Source of the DNA: JACTOJ01 sp032335695
GTDB lineage: Bacteria > Bacillota > Clostridia > Clostridiales > Clostridiaceae
Reading direction: 5' to 3'
Length of the DNA stretch: 64,000 bases
NCBI RefSeq assembly: GCF_032335695.1
Contig: NZ_JACTOJ010000001.1
Span: forward strand, 303,723-367,722
Shown piece by piece: positions 18,652 to 27,251 of this stretch. The position numbers and the translations under genes are program-made. The notes beneath the pieces are model-generated. The model saw only the letters and a program-made list of their open reading frames with translations, did not search any database and had not been told where the DNA came from. Numbering within the stretch: the first letter of the stretch is position 1; each line of letters opens with the position of its first letter.

Positions 18652-19903
18652 TAAAATACTGGCAGGCATTGCAGTTTTATACCTTCTGCTGTCTGCAGCT
18701 TTAGCTTTTTACCTTGGAGAAAATAGTGGCTCAGATGGTCAGTACAAGGTAGAAATAAATGAAATTTACTATGAGGCAAAGCAGCAGCCAGTTTTTGTGA
18801 AGCCTAAATTGGAGAACTACAAATTTGTAAAGGCAGTGACCTTTTTACCCATTGACGGGGAGAGCAAGGATAGTATTGATGACTTCTACAAAAGTCATAA
18901 TGGCTTAGAATATGAAATTAGGCCAGTATATGATAAAGACAAGCTGACAGGATATTTAAGATTTGATTACTCTGGTAGTAATTTTAATGAAAAGCTTTTT
19001 GTGAAAGCAGAGATTATATTATTTATATTTGCAGCCATAATAGCATCCATTTTAATTTATATAAGAAATGTAATTCTAAAGCCCTTTAATATCATAAGTG
19101 ACATGCCCTATGAACTATCCAAGGGCAATTTGAAAAAAGGAATTAAGGAAAATAAAAATAGATATTTTGGAAGGTTCATTTGGGGGATTAATGTGCTTCG
19201 GGAAAATTTAGAGCAGCATAAAATAAAGGAGCTGAAGCTGGAGAAGGAGAAGAAGCTTTTAGTACTTTCTATTTCTCATGATATAAAAACTCCATTAAAT
19301 GCAATCAAGCTCTATGCAAAGGCTATAGTAGAGGGACTTTATGCTACTGATGAAAAGAAGATATTTGCAGCAAAGCAAATACAGGAAAAGTCCTTGGAAA
19401 TAGAGAATTTTGTGAAGGAAATAATAAAAACCTCCAGTGAGGATGTGCTTGAAATTCAGGTGGTACAGGGCGAATTTTATTTAAGTACGCTTATAGACAA
19501 GGTTATAGCCACCTACCAAGAGGAATCCAGTCTTAAAATGATAGATTTTGTTGTGGAGAACTACAGCAATAAATTAATCAAAGGGGACATTGACAGAAGC
19601 TTTGAAGTCATAGGCAATATTTTAGAAAATGCCTTTAAATATGGGAACGGAAAAGAAATAAGAATATCCTTTTACGAAGAAGATTACTGCCAACTGATAA
19701 AAATATATAACAGCGGCAAAACCGTAAATCAAAATGAATTCAATCATATTTTCGACAGCTTCTACAGGGCTAGTAATGCAAAAGACAAACAGGGCAATGG
19801 TCTAGGGCTGTATATTTGCAAATATATAATGGAGAAGATGGATGGGGAAGTGTTTGCTCAATGCGAAAAAGAGGGCATGAGCTTTACTTTGGTGTTTAGG
19901 TAA
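18638..19903 (+). CDS. Sensor histidine kinase, partner of the OmpR regulator
   Basis: 421 residues. An N-terminal helix, a roughly 100-residue extracellular segment and a second helix (about 128-148) precede a HAMP-like linker, the phospho-acceptor motif SISHDIKTPLNAIKLY (H-box, about 212) and a HATPase domain with N-box (ILENAFKYGNG) and G-box (GNGLGLYICKYI). It is not the short intramembrane type (BceS) typical of Bce systems; its extracellular domain may sense the ligand directly. It starts within the end of the regulator gene. Confidence 0.92.
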   Translation: MKKFDKILAGIAVLYLLLSAALAFYLGENSGSDGQYKVEINEIYYEAKQQPVFVKPKLENYKFVKAVTFLPIDGESKDSIDDFYKSHNGLEYEIRPVYDKDKLTGYLRFDYSGSNFNEKLFVKAEIILFIFAAIIASILIYIRNVILKPFNIISDMPYELSKGNLKKGIKENKNRYFGRFIWGINVLRENLEQHKIKELKLEKEKKLLVLSISHDIKTPLNAIKLYAKAIVEGLYATDEKKIFAAKQIQEKSLEIENFVKEIIKTSSEDVLEIQVVQGEFYLSTLIDKVIATYQEESSLKMIDFVVENYSNKLIKGDIDRSFEVIGNILENAFKYGNGKEIRISFYEEDYCQLIKIYNSGKTVNQNEFNHIFDSFYRASNAKDKQGNGLGLYICKYIMEKMDGEVFAQCEKEGMSFTLVFR

Positions 19904-19928
19904 AGACAATGAAATTTGTGAAAATTTA

Positions 19929-19956
19929 GGTCATCCACTAGGGTGATCATATTTTT
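19929..19956 (+). terminator. Terminator after the histidine kinase
   Basis: Eight-base stem GGTCATCC / GGGTGATC (two G-U pairs) with ACTA loop, followed by ATATTTTT. Confidence 0.6.
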
Positions 19957-20098
19957 GCGAAAAAGTAATTATGTTAAAGAGAATACTTACGTATATGCAA
20001 ATGAAAAGGAAATATTGGCTAATATTACAATATATGGTGTTTAACAAAAAAATACATTTAAGGTAAACTTAAAGCATAAATATTGGAGGTGTCAAAAT

Positions 20099-21664
20099 AT
20101 GATAAACATGAGACAAGCCACATACAATGTAAAGGAATACATGGATTTTTTTAAGGAAAATACTTATCAGGCCAAGCCTTTGGCGAAACTATTTAAAACG
20201 GATTTAAATAATTATATTTATGACACAGGTACAAATAAAGTGCTGAGCTGTGAAAAAAATGAGTATGAAATATTAGAGAAAATTATCTCAGGGGAGCTTG
20301 AGGAAATAATGGAGCTTGATACTAAGGATGAAAAATTTCATGAAGCCTTAGTAAACGTTAAACAAGCAATAGAAGAGGAAGATATATTAAAAGCAGGTCC
20401 TAATAACTTTAAATTTTGCTCTTCTGGTCATTTTGAAGAATTTGATAAAAGCTTAAATGGTGAATTGGATCAAATTATACTGGAACTTACAGAAGCCTGC
20501 AACTTACGATGTGGGTATTGTATCTATAATGATAACTATGAAGGAAAAAGAAATTTTGGATATGAAAATATGACAAAAGAAGTTGCTAAAAAGAGCATTG
20601 AATATGCTAAAGAACATGGTAGTAAAACAAAGGGAGTTTCAGTCACCTTTTATGGAGGAGAACCATTAATAAATTACGATTTATTGAAATATTCTATAGA
20701 ATACGCTAAAGAGATAATTACTGACAGGGAATTAACTTTTTCCTTTACAACAAATTTAACCTTAATGACCAAAGAAAAGGCAGAATATTTTGCATCAGTG
20801 GATGGATTAAGTATTGCCTGCAGTATTGATGGTCCTGAGGATATACATAATGCCTATAGGAAAGATATTAATGGAGTTGGAAGCTTTTCTAGGGCAATAA
20901 AGGGATTGAAAAGCTTAATAGAGGCATTTGGAGATGAGGCTAAAAATAGGATAACCTTCAGCATGGTTTTTGCTCCACCCTACAGTGAGGAAAAATTAGA
21001 AAAGATAAACAATTTCTTTGATAGCTTAGATTGGCTGCCTAGGGAAATTGGCAAGATAGTTTCTTATCCTAATGTGACTAATATTAATTACAAAGAAGCG
21101 AATATAGCTAATAAAAATAATACTAACAAAATAGAAAGCCCATTATTAAGATGGTCTAAAAATAAATATAATAATGGACTTAAGGGTAAAGAGGATAAAG
21201 AATTCTTTGCTAAGAGTGTAGTCGAGAGTCCACTTATTAAGATTCAAAAAAGGCAGTTGTTTAAAAAGTGCAATGATAAATATTATTTAAATGGATGCTG
21301 CATACCTGGAAGTAGAAAAATATATGTTACGATAAAAGGCAATTTTTTAGTTTGTGAAAGAATAGATGGTTCACCTATCATAGGAAATATATATGAAGGA
21401 TTGGACAAAGAAAAGATAAAGAGAGAATTAATAGATGATTATGTTAAGGCATCCATTAAGGATTGTAGTAGTTGCTGGGGTGCTAGAATGTGCAGGGTCT
21501 GTCACGGTCAATGCTATACTGATAAAGAATTTGATATCGAAAAGAAAAGATATTACTGTAATAATTCAAGGGAATCACTGTTAAACTATTTGATTTTTTA
21601 TCATAAGTGCCTTGAAAACGATGCTGAAAGCCTAGAATATATGAATGATGTAGAGATATTTTAA
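20099..21664 (+). CDS. Radical SAM/SPASM peptide maturase
   Basis: 521 residues. The N-terminal 120 residues fit a RiPP-recognition-type domain. The radical SAM cluster motif is TEACNLRCGYCIYND (Cys 134, 138, 141), followed by the GGEP motif (FYGGEPLIN). The C-terminal region has many Cys residues (KKC, GCC, VCER, DCSSCW, MCRVCHGQC, YYCNN) expected of a SPASM domain holding auxiliary Fe-S clusters. Enzymes of this type form thioether or carbon-carbon crosslinks in Cys-rich peptides. It resembles clostridial maturases described for Cys-rich bacteriocin precursors (CcpM/CLI_3235 class), from memory. GGAGGTG lies upstream of the ATG. Confidence 0.9.
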   Translation: MINMRQATYNVKEYMDFFKENTYQAKPLAKLFKTDLNNYIYDTGTNKVLSCEKNEYEILEKIISGELEEIMELDTKDEKFHEALVNVKQAIEEEDILKAGPNNFKFCSSGHFEEFDKSLNGELDQIILELTEACNLRCGYCIYNDNYEGKRNFGYENMTKEVAKKSIEYAKEHGSKTKGVSVTFYGGEPLINYDLLKYSIEYAKEIITDRELTFSFTTNLTLMTKEKAEYFASVDGLSIACSIDGPEDIHNAYRKDINGVGSFSRAIKGLKSLIEAFGDEAKNRITFSMVFAPPYSEEKLEKINNFFDSLDWLPREIGKIVSYPNVTNINYKEANIANKNNTNKIESPLLRWSKNKYNNGLKGKEDKEFFAKSVVESPLIKIQKRQLFKKCNDKYYLNGCCIPGSRKIYVTIKGNFLVCERIDGSPIIGNIYEGLDKEKIKRELIDDYVKASIKDCSSCWGARMCRVCHGQCYTDKEFDIEKKRYYCNNSRESLLNYLIFYHKCLENDAESLEYMNDVEIF

Positions 21665-21669
21665 AGATT

Positions 21670-23013
21670 ATGAAAGCTGAAGCTTTAGAATATGACAATA
21701 AACTCAGAAAAAATACTCTTTCAAATGGATTAACCTATTATGTGTACCAGGATAACTGCAGCGGTGAGGAAGTAAGTATTGCTTTGGTTATAAAAGTAGG
21801 TTCCCTTATGGAAAATAAGAATGAAATAGGGATTTCTCACTTTACCGAACATTTTTGTATTCACAGTAACATGATAAATCCATATGAAAATCAAATTAAA
21901 CATAGAATTTGCGGATATACAAAATTCATGGAAACTGTGTATTTATGCAAATGCAGCACTGAAAAATTAGCCGATGATTTATATGCTCTAAAAAATATTT
22001 TATCTGGAAATAATTTTTCTGAAGCTCCTATGGAGGAAGTAAGGTCTGAAGTATGCAATGAGATTTTCAGTGTGACTACAAAGGCAAATTATAAACTAAA
22101 GGAAATAATACTTCCACAAATTATAGCACTGAGAAATTTAAAAAACAGGATGCCTATAGGAAAGGTAGAAAATATAAATACTTTTGATTATGATTCTATT
22201 TTACGCTTTCATCACAAGTGGTACAAGCCTACAAATGCTTCTATTATTGTAACTGGCAATTTTAATCAATTAGATATGGAGAAATATTTAATTGAAGCTT
22301 TTTCTGATATGCAGAATAAAGATGATATTTCATCAAATTTTATATTGGATAAAATAGATAATTTTACTGAAAATAAAGCATCCATAAATATCTTTCAAGA
22401 TTTAAAAGAGGATGAAATTCAATTTTATTATTCAAAACCAGATTTAGAATATGAAACAAAACTGGATTTAGAAAAAAAAATATTTGAGTATTTTCAATTA
22501 AACTTTCTTAGTGATTATATCAGTGAAGAATTTACCTTAAATGATCTAAAGTATAAGCAGATAGATTTTGTATCGCAAAGAATTCTCAAAAATTGCAGTT
22601 ATAATGTTTTGCAATTAAAAGTAATTGAAAATTTAAAAGATAAGCTTGAATTTGCCATAAAAATAATTAGAAAGCTTGCCTTATTAGGGGTGAAAGCTGA
22701 AAAATTTAATTTGTATAAAGAAAATTTTTTAGTAAATTTAAATAATCAATATCAGCACTCACTAAGTATTGGTGAGAGATATTTAATAAAGGAATGTATA
22801 GACAATTATTTGTATAATGAGCCAGTGATTTCTATAAAGCAGGAATATGATATGTGCAATTTGGTTATTAACAAAATAGAAATGGATGAATTTAACATAA
22901 AAACAAGCGCTATGCTAAAAAATAAAGATATATTCGTAGCAATAAATTCCAAGAAAGACCCTGGCATAAATATAAAAAAATTAATAGAGTCCTTGAATTT
23001 AATTTTGGAATAA
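21670..23013 (+). CDS. M16 family metallopeptidase, probable leader-peptide protease
   Basis: 447 residues. The inverted zinc motif HxxEH is present as SHFTEHF (His 57, Glu 60, His 61), with a Glu-rich segment (EEVRSEVCNE, about 122-131) at the right distance for the third ligand. The rest follows the two-lobe M16 half-barrel architecture. It starts five bases after the maturase stop without a strong ribosome binding site, so translation is likely coupled. M16 proteases in other RiPP loci remove leaders (for example AlbE/AlbF-type). Because the exporter here has no C39 domain, this is the best candidate for leader removal. Confidence 0.88.
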   Translation: MKAEALEYDNKLRKNTLSNGLTYYVYQDNCSGEEVSIALVIKVGSLMENKNEIGISHFTEHFCIHSNMINPYENQIKHRICGYTKFMETVYLCKCSTEKLADDLYALKNILSGNNFSEAPMEEVRSEVCNEIFSVTTKANYKLKEIILPQIIALRNLKNRMPIGKVENINTFDYDSILRFHHKWYKPTNASIIVTGNFNQLDMEKYLIEAFSDMQNKDDISSNFILDKIDNFTENKASINIFQDLKEDEIQFYYSKPDLEYETKLDLEKKIFEYFQLNFLSDYISEEFTLNDLKYKQIDFVSQRILKNCSYNVLQLKVIENLKDKLEFAIKIIRKLALLGVKAEKFNLYKENFLVNLNNQYQHSLSIGERYLIKECIDNYLYNEPVISIKQEYDMCNLVINKIEMDEFNIKTSAMLKNKDIFVAINSKKDPGINIKKLIESLNLILE

Positions 23014-23092
23014 TAGGCTTTTGATTTTTCATATAAAGATTAAAAGTTTATTATAAAAAACTATATTTATAAGAAAGGGGGGGGATTTAAAG

Positions 23093-23317
23093 ATGAAATT
23101 AGTAAATCCAGCAGGTAGAACAATAGAGGCTTTAGATGTACAAGCTAACTATAGAAATTGTGCATGTGTTTGTTCTAATAATTACCCACAACAAACTGAA
23201 TATCAACCTTGTAATGATTATAATCCTTCAAATCCAGCATGTGCTTGTGAATGTTCTTATGGCTCAGCTAATAGTTCAGCAAATAGTAATATGGCTTATA
23301 ATGAAGCAGCACACTAA
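23093..23317 (+). CDS. Cys-rich RiPP precursor peptide
   Basis: 74 residues. It begins with a leader-like segment (MKLVNPAGRTIEALDVQ), then a core with seven Cys at 23, 25, 27, 40, 50, 52 and 54: a CxCxC triplet, a lone Cys and a second CxCxC triplet, ending in a Ser/Ala/Asn-rich tail. The ribosome binding site is exceptionally G-rich (AAGGGGGGGG, 23076-23085) seven bases before the ATG, suggesting high expression. It follows the maturase and protease and precedes the exporter, with a hairpin between it and the exporter. The seventh Cys is odd-numbered and may be modified differently or unpaired. Confidence 0.85.
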   Translation: MKLVNPAGRTIEALDVQANYRNCACVCSNNYPQQTEYQPCNDYNPSNPACACECSYGSANSSANSNMAYNEAAH

Positions 23318-23335
23318 TAATTTCAATATAAATAC

Positions 23336-23375
23336 ATTCCCTGTATATTAGGAATTTTATACAGGGAATATATTT
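23336..23375 (+). terminator. Strong hairpin between precursor and exporter (terminator/attenuator)
   Basis: Perfect 12-bp arms ATTCCCTGTATA (23336-23347) and TATACAGGGAAT (23358-23369), 10-base loop, then ATATATTTTT. Placed after the precursor, it could stop most transcripts and thereby give more peptide than transporter. Confidence 0.75.
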
Positions 23376-23408
23376 TTCAATGAAATAAAGGTGAAAGGAA
23401 AATAGAGT

Positions 23409-25256
23409 ATGAGTAAATTTCATAAAGTAGCTGATAATGTGAAGAATGTTATGAATTTTTTATTAAGAACAGTTAAAATAATACTGAAAGGTTCCACTAT
23501 AAGTTCCATAGTTACTCTGATAATAACTATTTTCAATGGTATCATAATTTCATTAAATGTTGTAGTTTCTAAATACATAATTGATAATGTAGTTTTAGCT
23601 GTAAATAATAAAAGCTATGTACATGCTGTTTATTTTTGGGTTGCAGTGGAATTTGGATTAGCTGTTTTTTCCTCCTTAATAAATAGGGTTAATGCTTATT
23701 TTTGCAGAATACAGGTAAAAGAATTAAATAATTATATAGCTAAACTTATTATTGAAAAATCTAACGAATTGGATCTTTCATATTTTGAAAATAGCGATTT
23801 TTATAACAAGATGCAAAAAGCAAATGATCAGGCATCCTCTGCAACCATATCCATAGTATATGGAATAACGGATATGATAAAAAGCTTTTCAATATTAGTG
23901 GGAGCAGTTGTGATAGTTATTCAGCTAAATCCGCTATTGCTAGGGTTATGTATGCTTACAGCTATTCCTATGTTTTTTGTAGATGTGAAAATATCTAGAA
24001 TGATATACGATGTTTATAGTAAAAGGACGGAAAAAACAAGATTCGCAAGGAATCTCCAGAAAATCATGCTGCATTACAATAGCATCAAGGAAGTAAAATT
24101 AAATAGAATAGGGCATTTTTTTCAAAATATAATATTATCTATATACAGTGAAAATTTAAGGCAGGATAAAAATGTTGGTAAAAAACAATTTAAAGAGTTA
24201 AGCTTGATAGACTGCTTAAATACTGTGATTTCGTATATTTATAAACTTTATATTATTTTCCTTACGCTATCTAGAGGGCTGACTATAGGCTCAATGACCA
24301 TGTATATGTCTGCACTAACTAATGTGGATACCTCTGTTAAAGAAACTTTGGGAGGCATAACTGGGGTGTATGAAAATAATCTTTATATAGAAAATTTGTT
24401 TTATGTGCTTGATTTAAAGCCTAAAATATCAGATAATGCACTTTCAAAAATATTTAATAATACTGTTATGAATTGTATTGAATTTAGGAATGTTTCCTTT
24501 AAGTACCCTAATTCAAATAATTATGTATTGAAAAATGTGAGCTTTAAAATAAAAGCCAATGAAAGCTGTGCTATTGTGGGGCTTAATGGCTGTGGCAAAA
24601 CTACTCTTATAAAACTATTAACTAGACTCTATGATCCAGCTGAAGGAGAAATTTATATAGATGGTGTCAATATTAAAGAATATAGCATTGAATCCTTATA
24701 TAAAGGTATTAGTGTGGTGTTTCAAGATTATATGAAATATCCTTTTACGGTAAAAGACAATATAGGCTTTGGAAATATAGAGAATAAGGATAATATGACA
24801 CTAATAGAGAGTTGTGCTAGAAAATCTAGAGCTTTTGATTTTATAGATAAGTTAGATAATAAATTTGATACAAAGCTTGAAAAGATATGGGAAAACGGCG
24901 TGGAATTATCTTTAGGACAATGGCAAAAATTAGCTATAGCTAGGGCATTTATGAGTAATGCTTCAATACTTATATTAGATGAACCAACAGCTTCTGTGGA
25001 TGCTAAATCGGAATATGAATTATTTAAAAACTTCAAAGAGCTAGTGGGAAACAGGACAAGTATATTGATATCTCATAGATTTTCTACTGTGAAAATGGCG
25101 GATTTAATATTAGTTTTAAACCAAGGAAAAATAGTTGAAGAAGGCACTCACGATAGCTTAATGCAAAATAATGGTCTATATGCGGAGCTTTTTACTATGC
25201 AGGCAGAAGCTTATAATATGGACAGTGATAAGGAAAAAAGTATTGTTAATGATTAA
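23409..25256 (+). CDS. ABC transporter, fused permease and ATPase, peptide exporter
   Basis: 615 residues. Six hydrophobic helices occupy about 30-330. The ATPase domain has Walker A GLNGCGKTT, a slightly unusual signature ELSLGQWQKLAIARAF, Walker B LILDEPTASVD and H-loop ISHRFS. There is no N-terminal C39 peptidase domain, so it should export without cleaving the leader. Its position just after the precursor and the SLGQWQ signature, common in lantibiotic-type exporters, support export of the Cys-rich peptide. Confidence 0.88.
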   Translation: MSKFHKVADNVKNVMNFLLRTVKIILKGSTISSIVTLIITIFNGIIISLNVVVSKYIIDNVVLAVNNKSYVHAVYFWVAVEFGLAVFSSLINRVNAYFCRIQVKELNNYIAKLIIEKSNELDLSYFENSDFYNKMQKANDQASSATISIVYGITDMIKSFSILVGAVVIVIQLNPLLLGLCMLTAIPMFFVDVKISRMIYDVYSKRTEKTRFARNLQKIMLHYNSIKEVKLNRIGHFFQNIILSIYSENLRQDKNVGKKQFKELSLIDCLNTVISYIYKLYIIFLTLSRGLTIGSMTMYMSALTNVDTSVKETLGGITGVYENNLYIENLFYVLDLKPKISDNALSKIFNNTVMNCIEFRNVSFKYPNSNNYVLKNVSFKIKANESCAIVGLNGCGKTTLIKLLTRLYDPAEGEIYIDGVNIKEYSIESLYKGISVVFQDYMKYPFTVKDNIGFGNIENKDNMTLIESCARKSRAFDFIDKLDNKFDTKLEKIWENGVELSLGQWQKLAIARAFMSNASILILDEPTASVDAKSEYELFKNFKELVGNRTSILISHRFSTVKMADLILVLNQGKIVEEGTHDSLMQNNGLYAELFTMQAEAYNMDSDKEKSIVND

Positions 25257-25641
25257 AATAAGTATTGATTCAACTAGTTATCGCGATATCTAGTTTTCTA
25301 GTTCATTAATTAAGTCCATAAAATTATTTTACACTGATTCTATAATTTGTTTTACCTATAATTACAATAAAACCACTTCTACTCTCAATCCTAAATTCAT
25401 AGTTACTGCAAAATAATTTCGGAATAAGTACACGATTATTACTACTAAATACGAATTTAAAACTTAATGTTTGTCCGAAAGCAACATATTTGGAAGGAAT
25501 ATTAATCGCTTAATGTATGAATATATCACTAAAGTAGATTTATCTGCAGGTGAGAATTATGATTTTCAAATTACAAATTGTATTATTACAAATCAATGCT
25601 ATAATTAAAATGGAAAAATGTAGTACAAGAGGTCTTGAACT
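25257..25641. other. Gene-free stretch with short coding-like fragments
   Basis: No intact gene. On the minus strand about 60 codons are open from 25512 to 25332 with coding-like composition (YEFRIESRSGFIVIIGKTNY near the end) but no start codon. On the plus strand 31 codons at 25515-25610 (MYEYITKVDLSAGENYDF) are also open. They may be the ends of lost genes at a junction. I cannot assign either to a family. Confidence 0.3.
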
Positions 25642-26085
25642 ATGAATTGGATAGATGTTAAAAATGAGAATGATATAAAAAAATTATTAAATGCATTTGG
25701 GTGGTTTCATGATGGATGCCTACGTGAGATCCATTTATGGAATAGTTATTCTATTAATAATGATTTAGGAATGGGTTGCGGCGATTGCACATTGAATGCT
25801 AAAATTTTATTCTAAAGGCAGTTTATAAATCCTTCAGCAATAGAAATATTCTTCAGTGATATTGAAAGAATGAGCATTGTTTCAACGCCGCCTAATTATT
25901 TTTACTGTATTTCTGAGGCAACTTGTGAATATAAAGATGGAATATATTACTGGGCTGATCAGGAAGATTGGGATATAGAAAATTCTAATGATAATGATAC
26001 CATGTGGATTGCTTCTAAAGGCATTAAATGGCGAGAGAGAAGTGAATATATGGGAGATCAATTAAGGTATGGGCAAGATGGTTAG
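25642..26085 (+). pseudogene. Unknown 148-codon gene interrupted by one stop
   Basis: ATG at 25642 leads into NAFGWFHDGCLREIHLW and a Cys/Gly-rich GMGCGDCTL segment, then TAA at 25813-25815, after which the same frame continues for 90 codons (RQFINPSAIEIFFSD...KWRERSEYMGDQLRYG). The protein context suggests a lost Gln (CAA to TAA). The FHDGCLRE motif recurs in small Firmicute proteins of unknown role, some associated with immunity functions; I do not recognise a named family. Read-through or sequencing error would be the only way for it to be functional. Confidence 0.7.
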
Positions 26086-26163
26086 AATTTATTTAAGGCA
26101 GTTAATTTATACTATTAATTTGAGGGAAGCGACATAACGAAATGTAGTTAGGAAAGGAATAAA

Positions 26164-26580
26164 ATGTTATATAAAGAAGATATAATTAAAATTCTTAAAG
26201 ATGTGGATTTGCCTTTGAATGAATATTGGATAACTTCTGGAGCTGGATTAGTAATTCATGGAGTTAAAGAAACTACAAGAGATATTGACCTAGGATGCAC
26301 TACAAATTTAGTTTAACATTTTATTGAAAAAGGATGTAAGTACAGATTGGCAAAGGATAATTCAAAAATTGTAGAAGTAAACGATAAAATAGAAATACTA
26401 GAAAACTGGTTTGTAGATGAAATAATATTCATTGATGGATTGCCAGTAGCAAGTTTAGAAAGCATAAAAAAGCAAAAGATACAATTAGGAAGAGAAAAAG
26501 ATATTAGAGATATCAGGCTTATAGATGAATATGTAAGTAAAACTAGCTTTCAAAATTCATTAAGGACTGTGAATGAGTAG
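26164..26580 (+). pseudogene. Nucleotidyltransferase-like gene interrupted by one stop
   Basis: 139 codons in one frame, with TAA at 26314-26316 after LGCTTNLV. The N-terminal half reads WITSGAGLVIHGVKETTRDIDLG, which fits the GxG...RxTxDID signature of minimal nucleotidyltransferases (AbiEii/MNT-like). The C-terminal half has SLESIKKQKIQLGREKDIRDI, also typical (recognition that the protein must be linked to a locus 'kkkklgRpkDl'). The stop again sits where CAA (Gln) would fit. Such proteins are often toxins or part of antitoxin pairs, and a YefM-YoeB pair follows directly. Confidence 0.75.
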
Positions 26581-26628
26581 AAGTATTTGTTGCATTTTTT
26601 AGAATTATACGCATATAATAAAATGTAA

Positions 26629-26678
26629 TTGACGTACAGTATTTTGTACGGTACAATAAAAGTACAGAATACTGTACT
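26629..26678 (+). promoter_or_regulatory. Promoter and palindromic operator of the toxin-antitoxin operon
   Basis: TTGACG (26629-26634), 17 bases, TACAAT (26652-26657). Overlapping it are GTACAGTATTTTGTAC (26634-26649) and, downstream, a near-perfect palindrome AGTACAG-AATA-CTGTACT (26661-26678). The TGTAC-centred dyads are those bound by YefM-type antitoxins, so autorepression is expected. Confidence 0.8.
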
Positions 26679-26694
26679 AAATGGAGGTGATAGT

Positions 26695-26961
26695 ATGTTA
26701 GCTGTTAATTATACAAATTTACGAGAAAATATGAAAAACTATATGGACAAAGTGACAAATGATTATGAGACTATGATTGTTACACGAAAAGATAATAAAA
26801 ATGTGGTTATGATGTCAGAGGAGGCTTATAATAATTTGCTGGAAAATGTGCATGTGATGGGAAATAAGGCAAATTATGATTGGCTGATGGAATCAAAAGA
26901 GCAACTGGAAAAGGGAAATATATCTGCGCATGAGCTCATTGAGGTAGATATGAATGAATAA
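26695..26961 (+). CDS. YefM/Phd-family antitoxin
   Basis: 88 residues from the ATG at 26695, behind GGAGGTG; an upstream in-frame ATG at 26629 would place the promoter inside the gene. The N-terminal half is the Phd/YefM DNA-binding fold (NYTNLRENMKNYMDKVTND, then MIVTRKDNKNVVMMSEEAYN) and the acidic C-terminus should wrap the toxin. It neutralises YoeB and represses its own operon. It overlaps the toxin by eight bases. Confidence 0.92.
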   Translation: MLAVNYTNLRENMKNYMDKVTNDYETMIVTRKDNKNVVMMSEEAYNNLLENVHVMGNKANYDWLMESKEQLEKGNISAHELIEVDMNE

Positions 26962-27217
26962 AGTATTCACAACAAATGGATGGAACGACTATGTTTATTG
27001 GCAGACTGAGGATAAAAAAACATTAAAAAAAATAAATCAGCTTATTGAAGATATATCACGAAATGGTAATACAGGTATCGGAAAACCGGAGGCTTTGATT
27101 GGAAATTTGGCAGGATTTTGGAGTAGAAGAATCAATGATAAAGATAGACTTATTTATAAGATAGATGAGAAAAATATATTTATTTTAGCTTGCAGATATC
27201 ATTATAGCGACAAATAA
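26954..27217 (+). CDS. YoeB/Txe-family mRNA interferase toxin
   Basis: 87 residues, full length for YoeB. It has the family motifs WNDYVYWQTEDKKTLKKIN, GIGKPEALIGNLAGFWSRRI (with the catalytic Glu and Arg region) and the C-terminal ACRYHY, with the conserved His/Tyr. YoeB cleaves mRNA at the ribosome. No mutation is seen, so the pair should be functional. Confidence 0.93.
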   Translation: MNKVFTTNGWNDYVYWQTEDKKTLKKINQLIEDISRNGNTGIGKPEALIGNLAGFWSRRINDKDRLIYKIDEKNIFILACRYHYSDK

Positions 27218-27219
27218 GG

Positions 27220-27251
27220 AGGTACAGCCACCAAAACTGCACCTTTCTTAG
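27220..27251. terminator. Terminator between yoeB and the converging phosphoesterase gene
   Basis: AGGTACAG (27220-27227) pairs with CTGCACCT (27238-27245), one mismatch, followed by TTCTTA. Confidence 0.5.

Noticed and set aside
8660..26316. Alternative genetic code (stop read as Gln)
   Set aside because: Many neighbouring intact genes end normally at TAA and TAG, and other lesions (frameshifts, deletions) accompany these stops.
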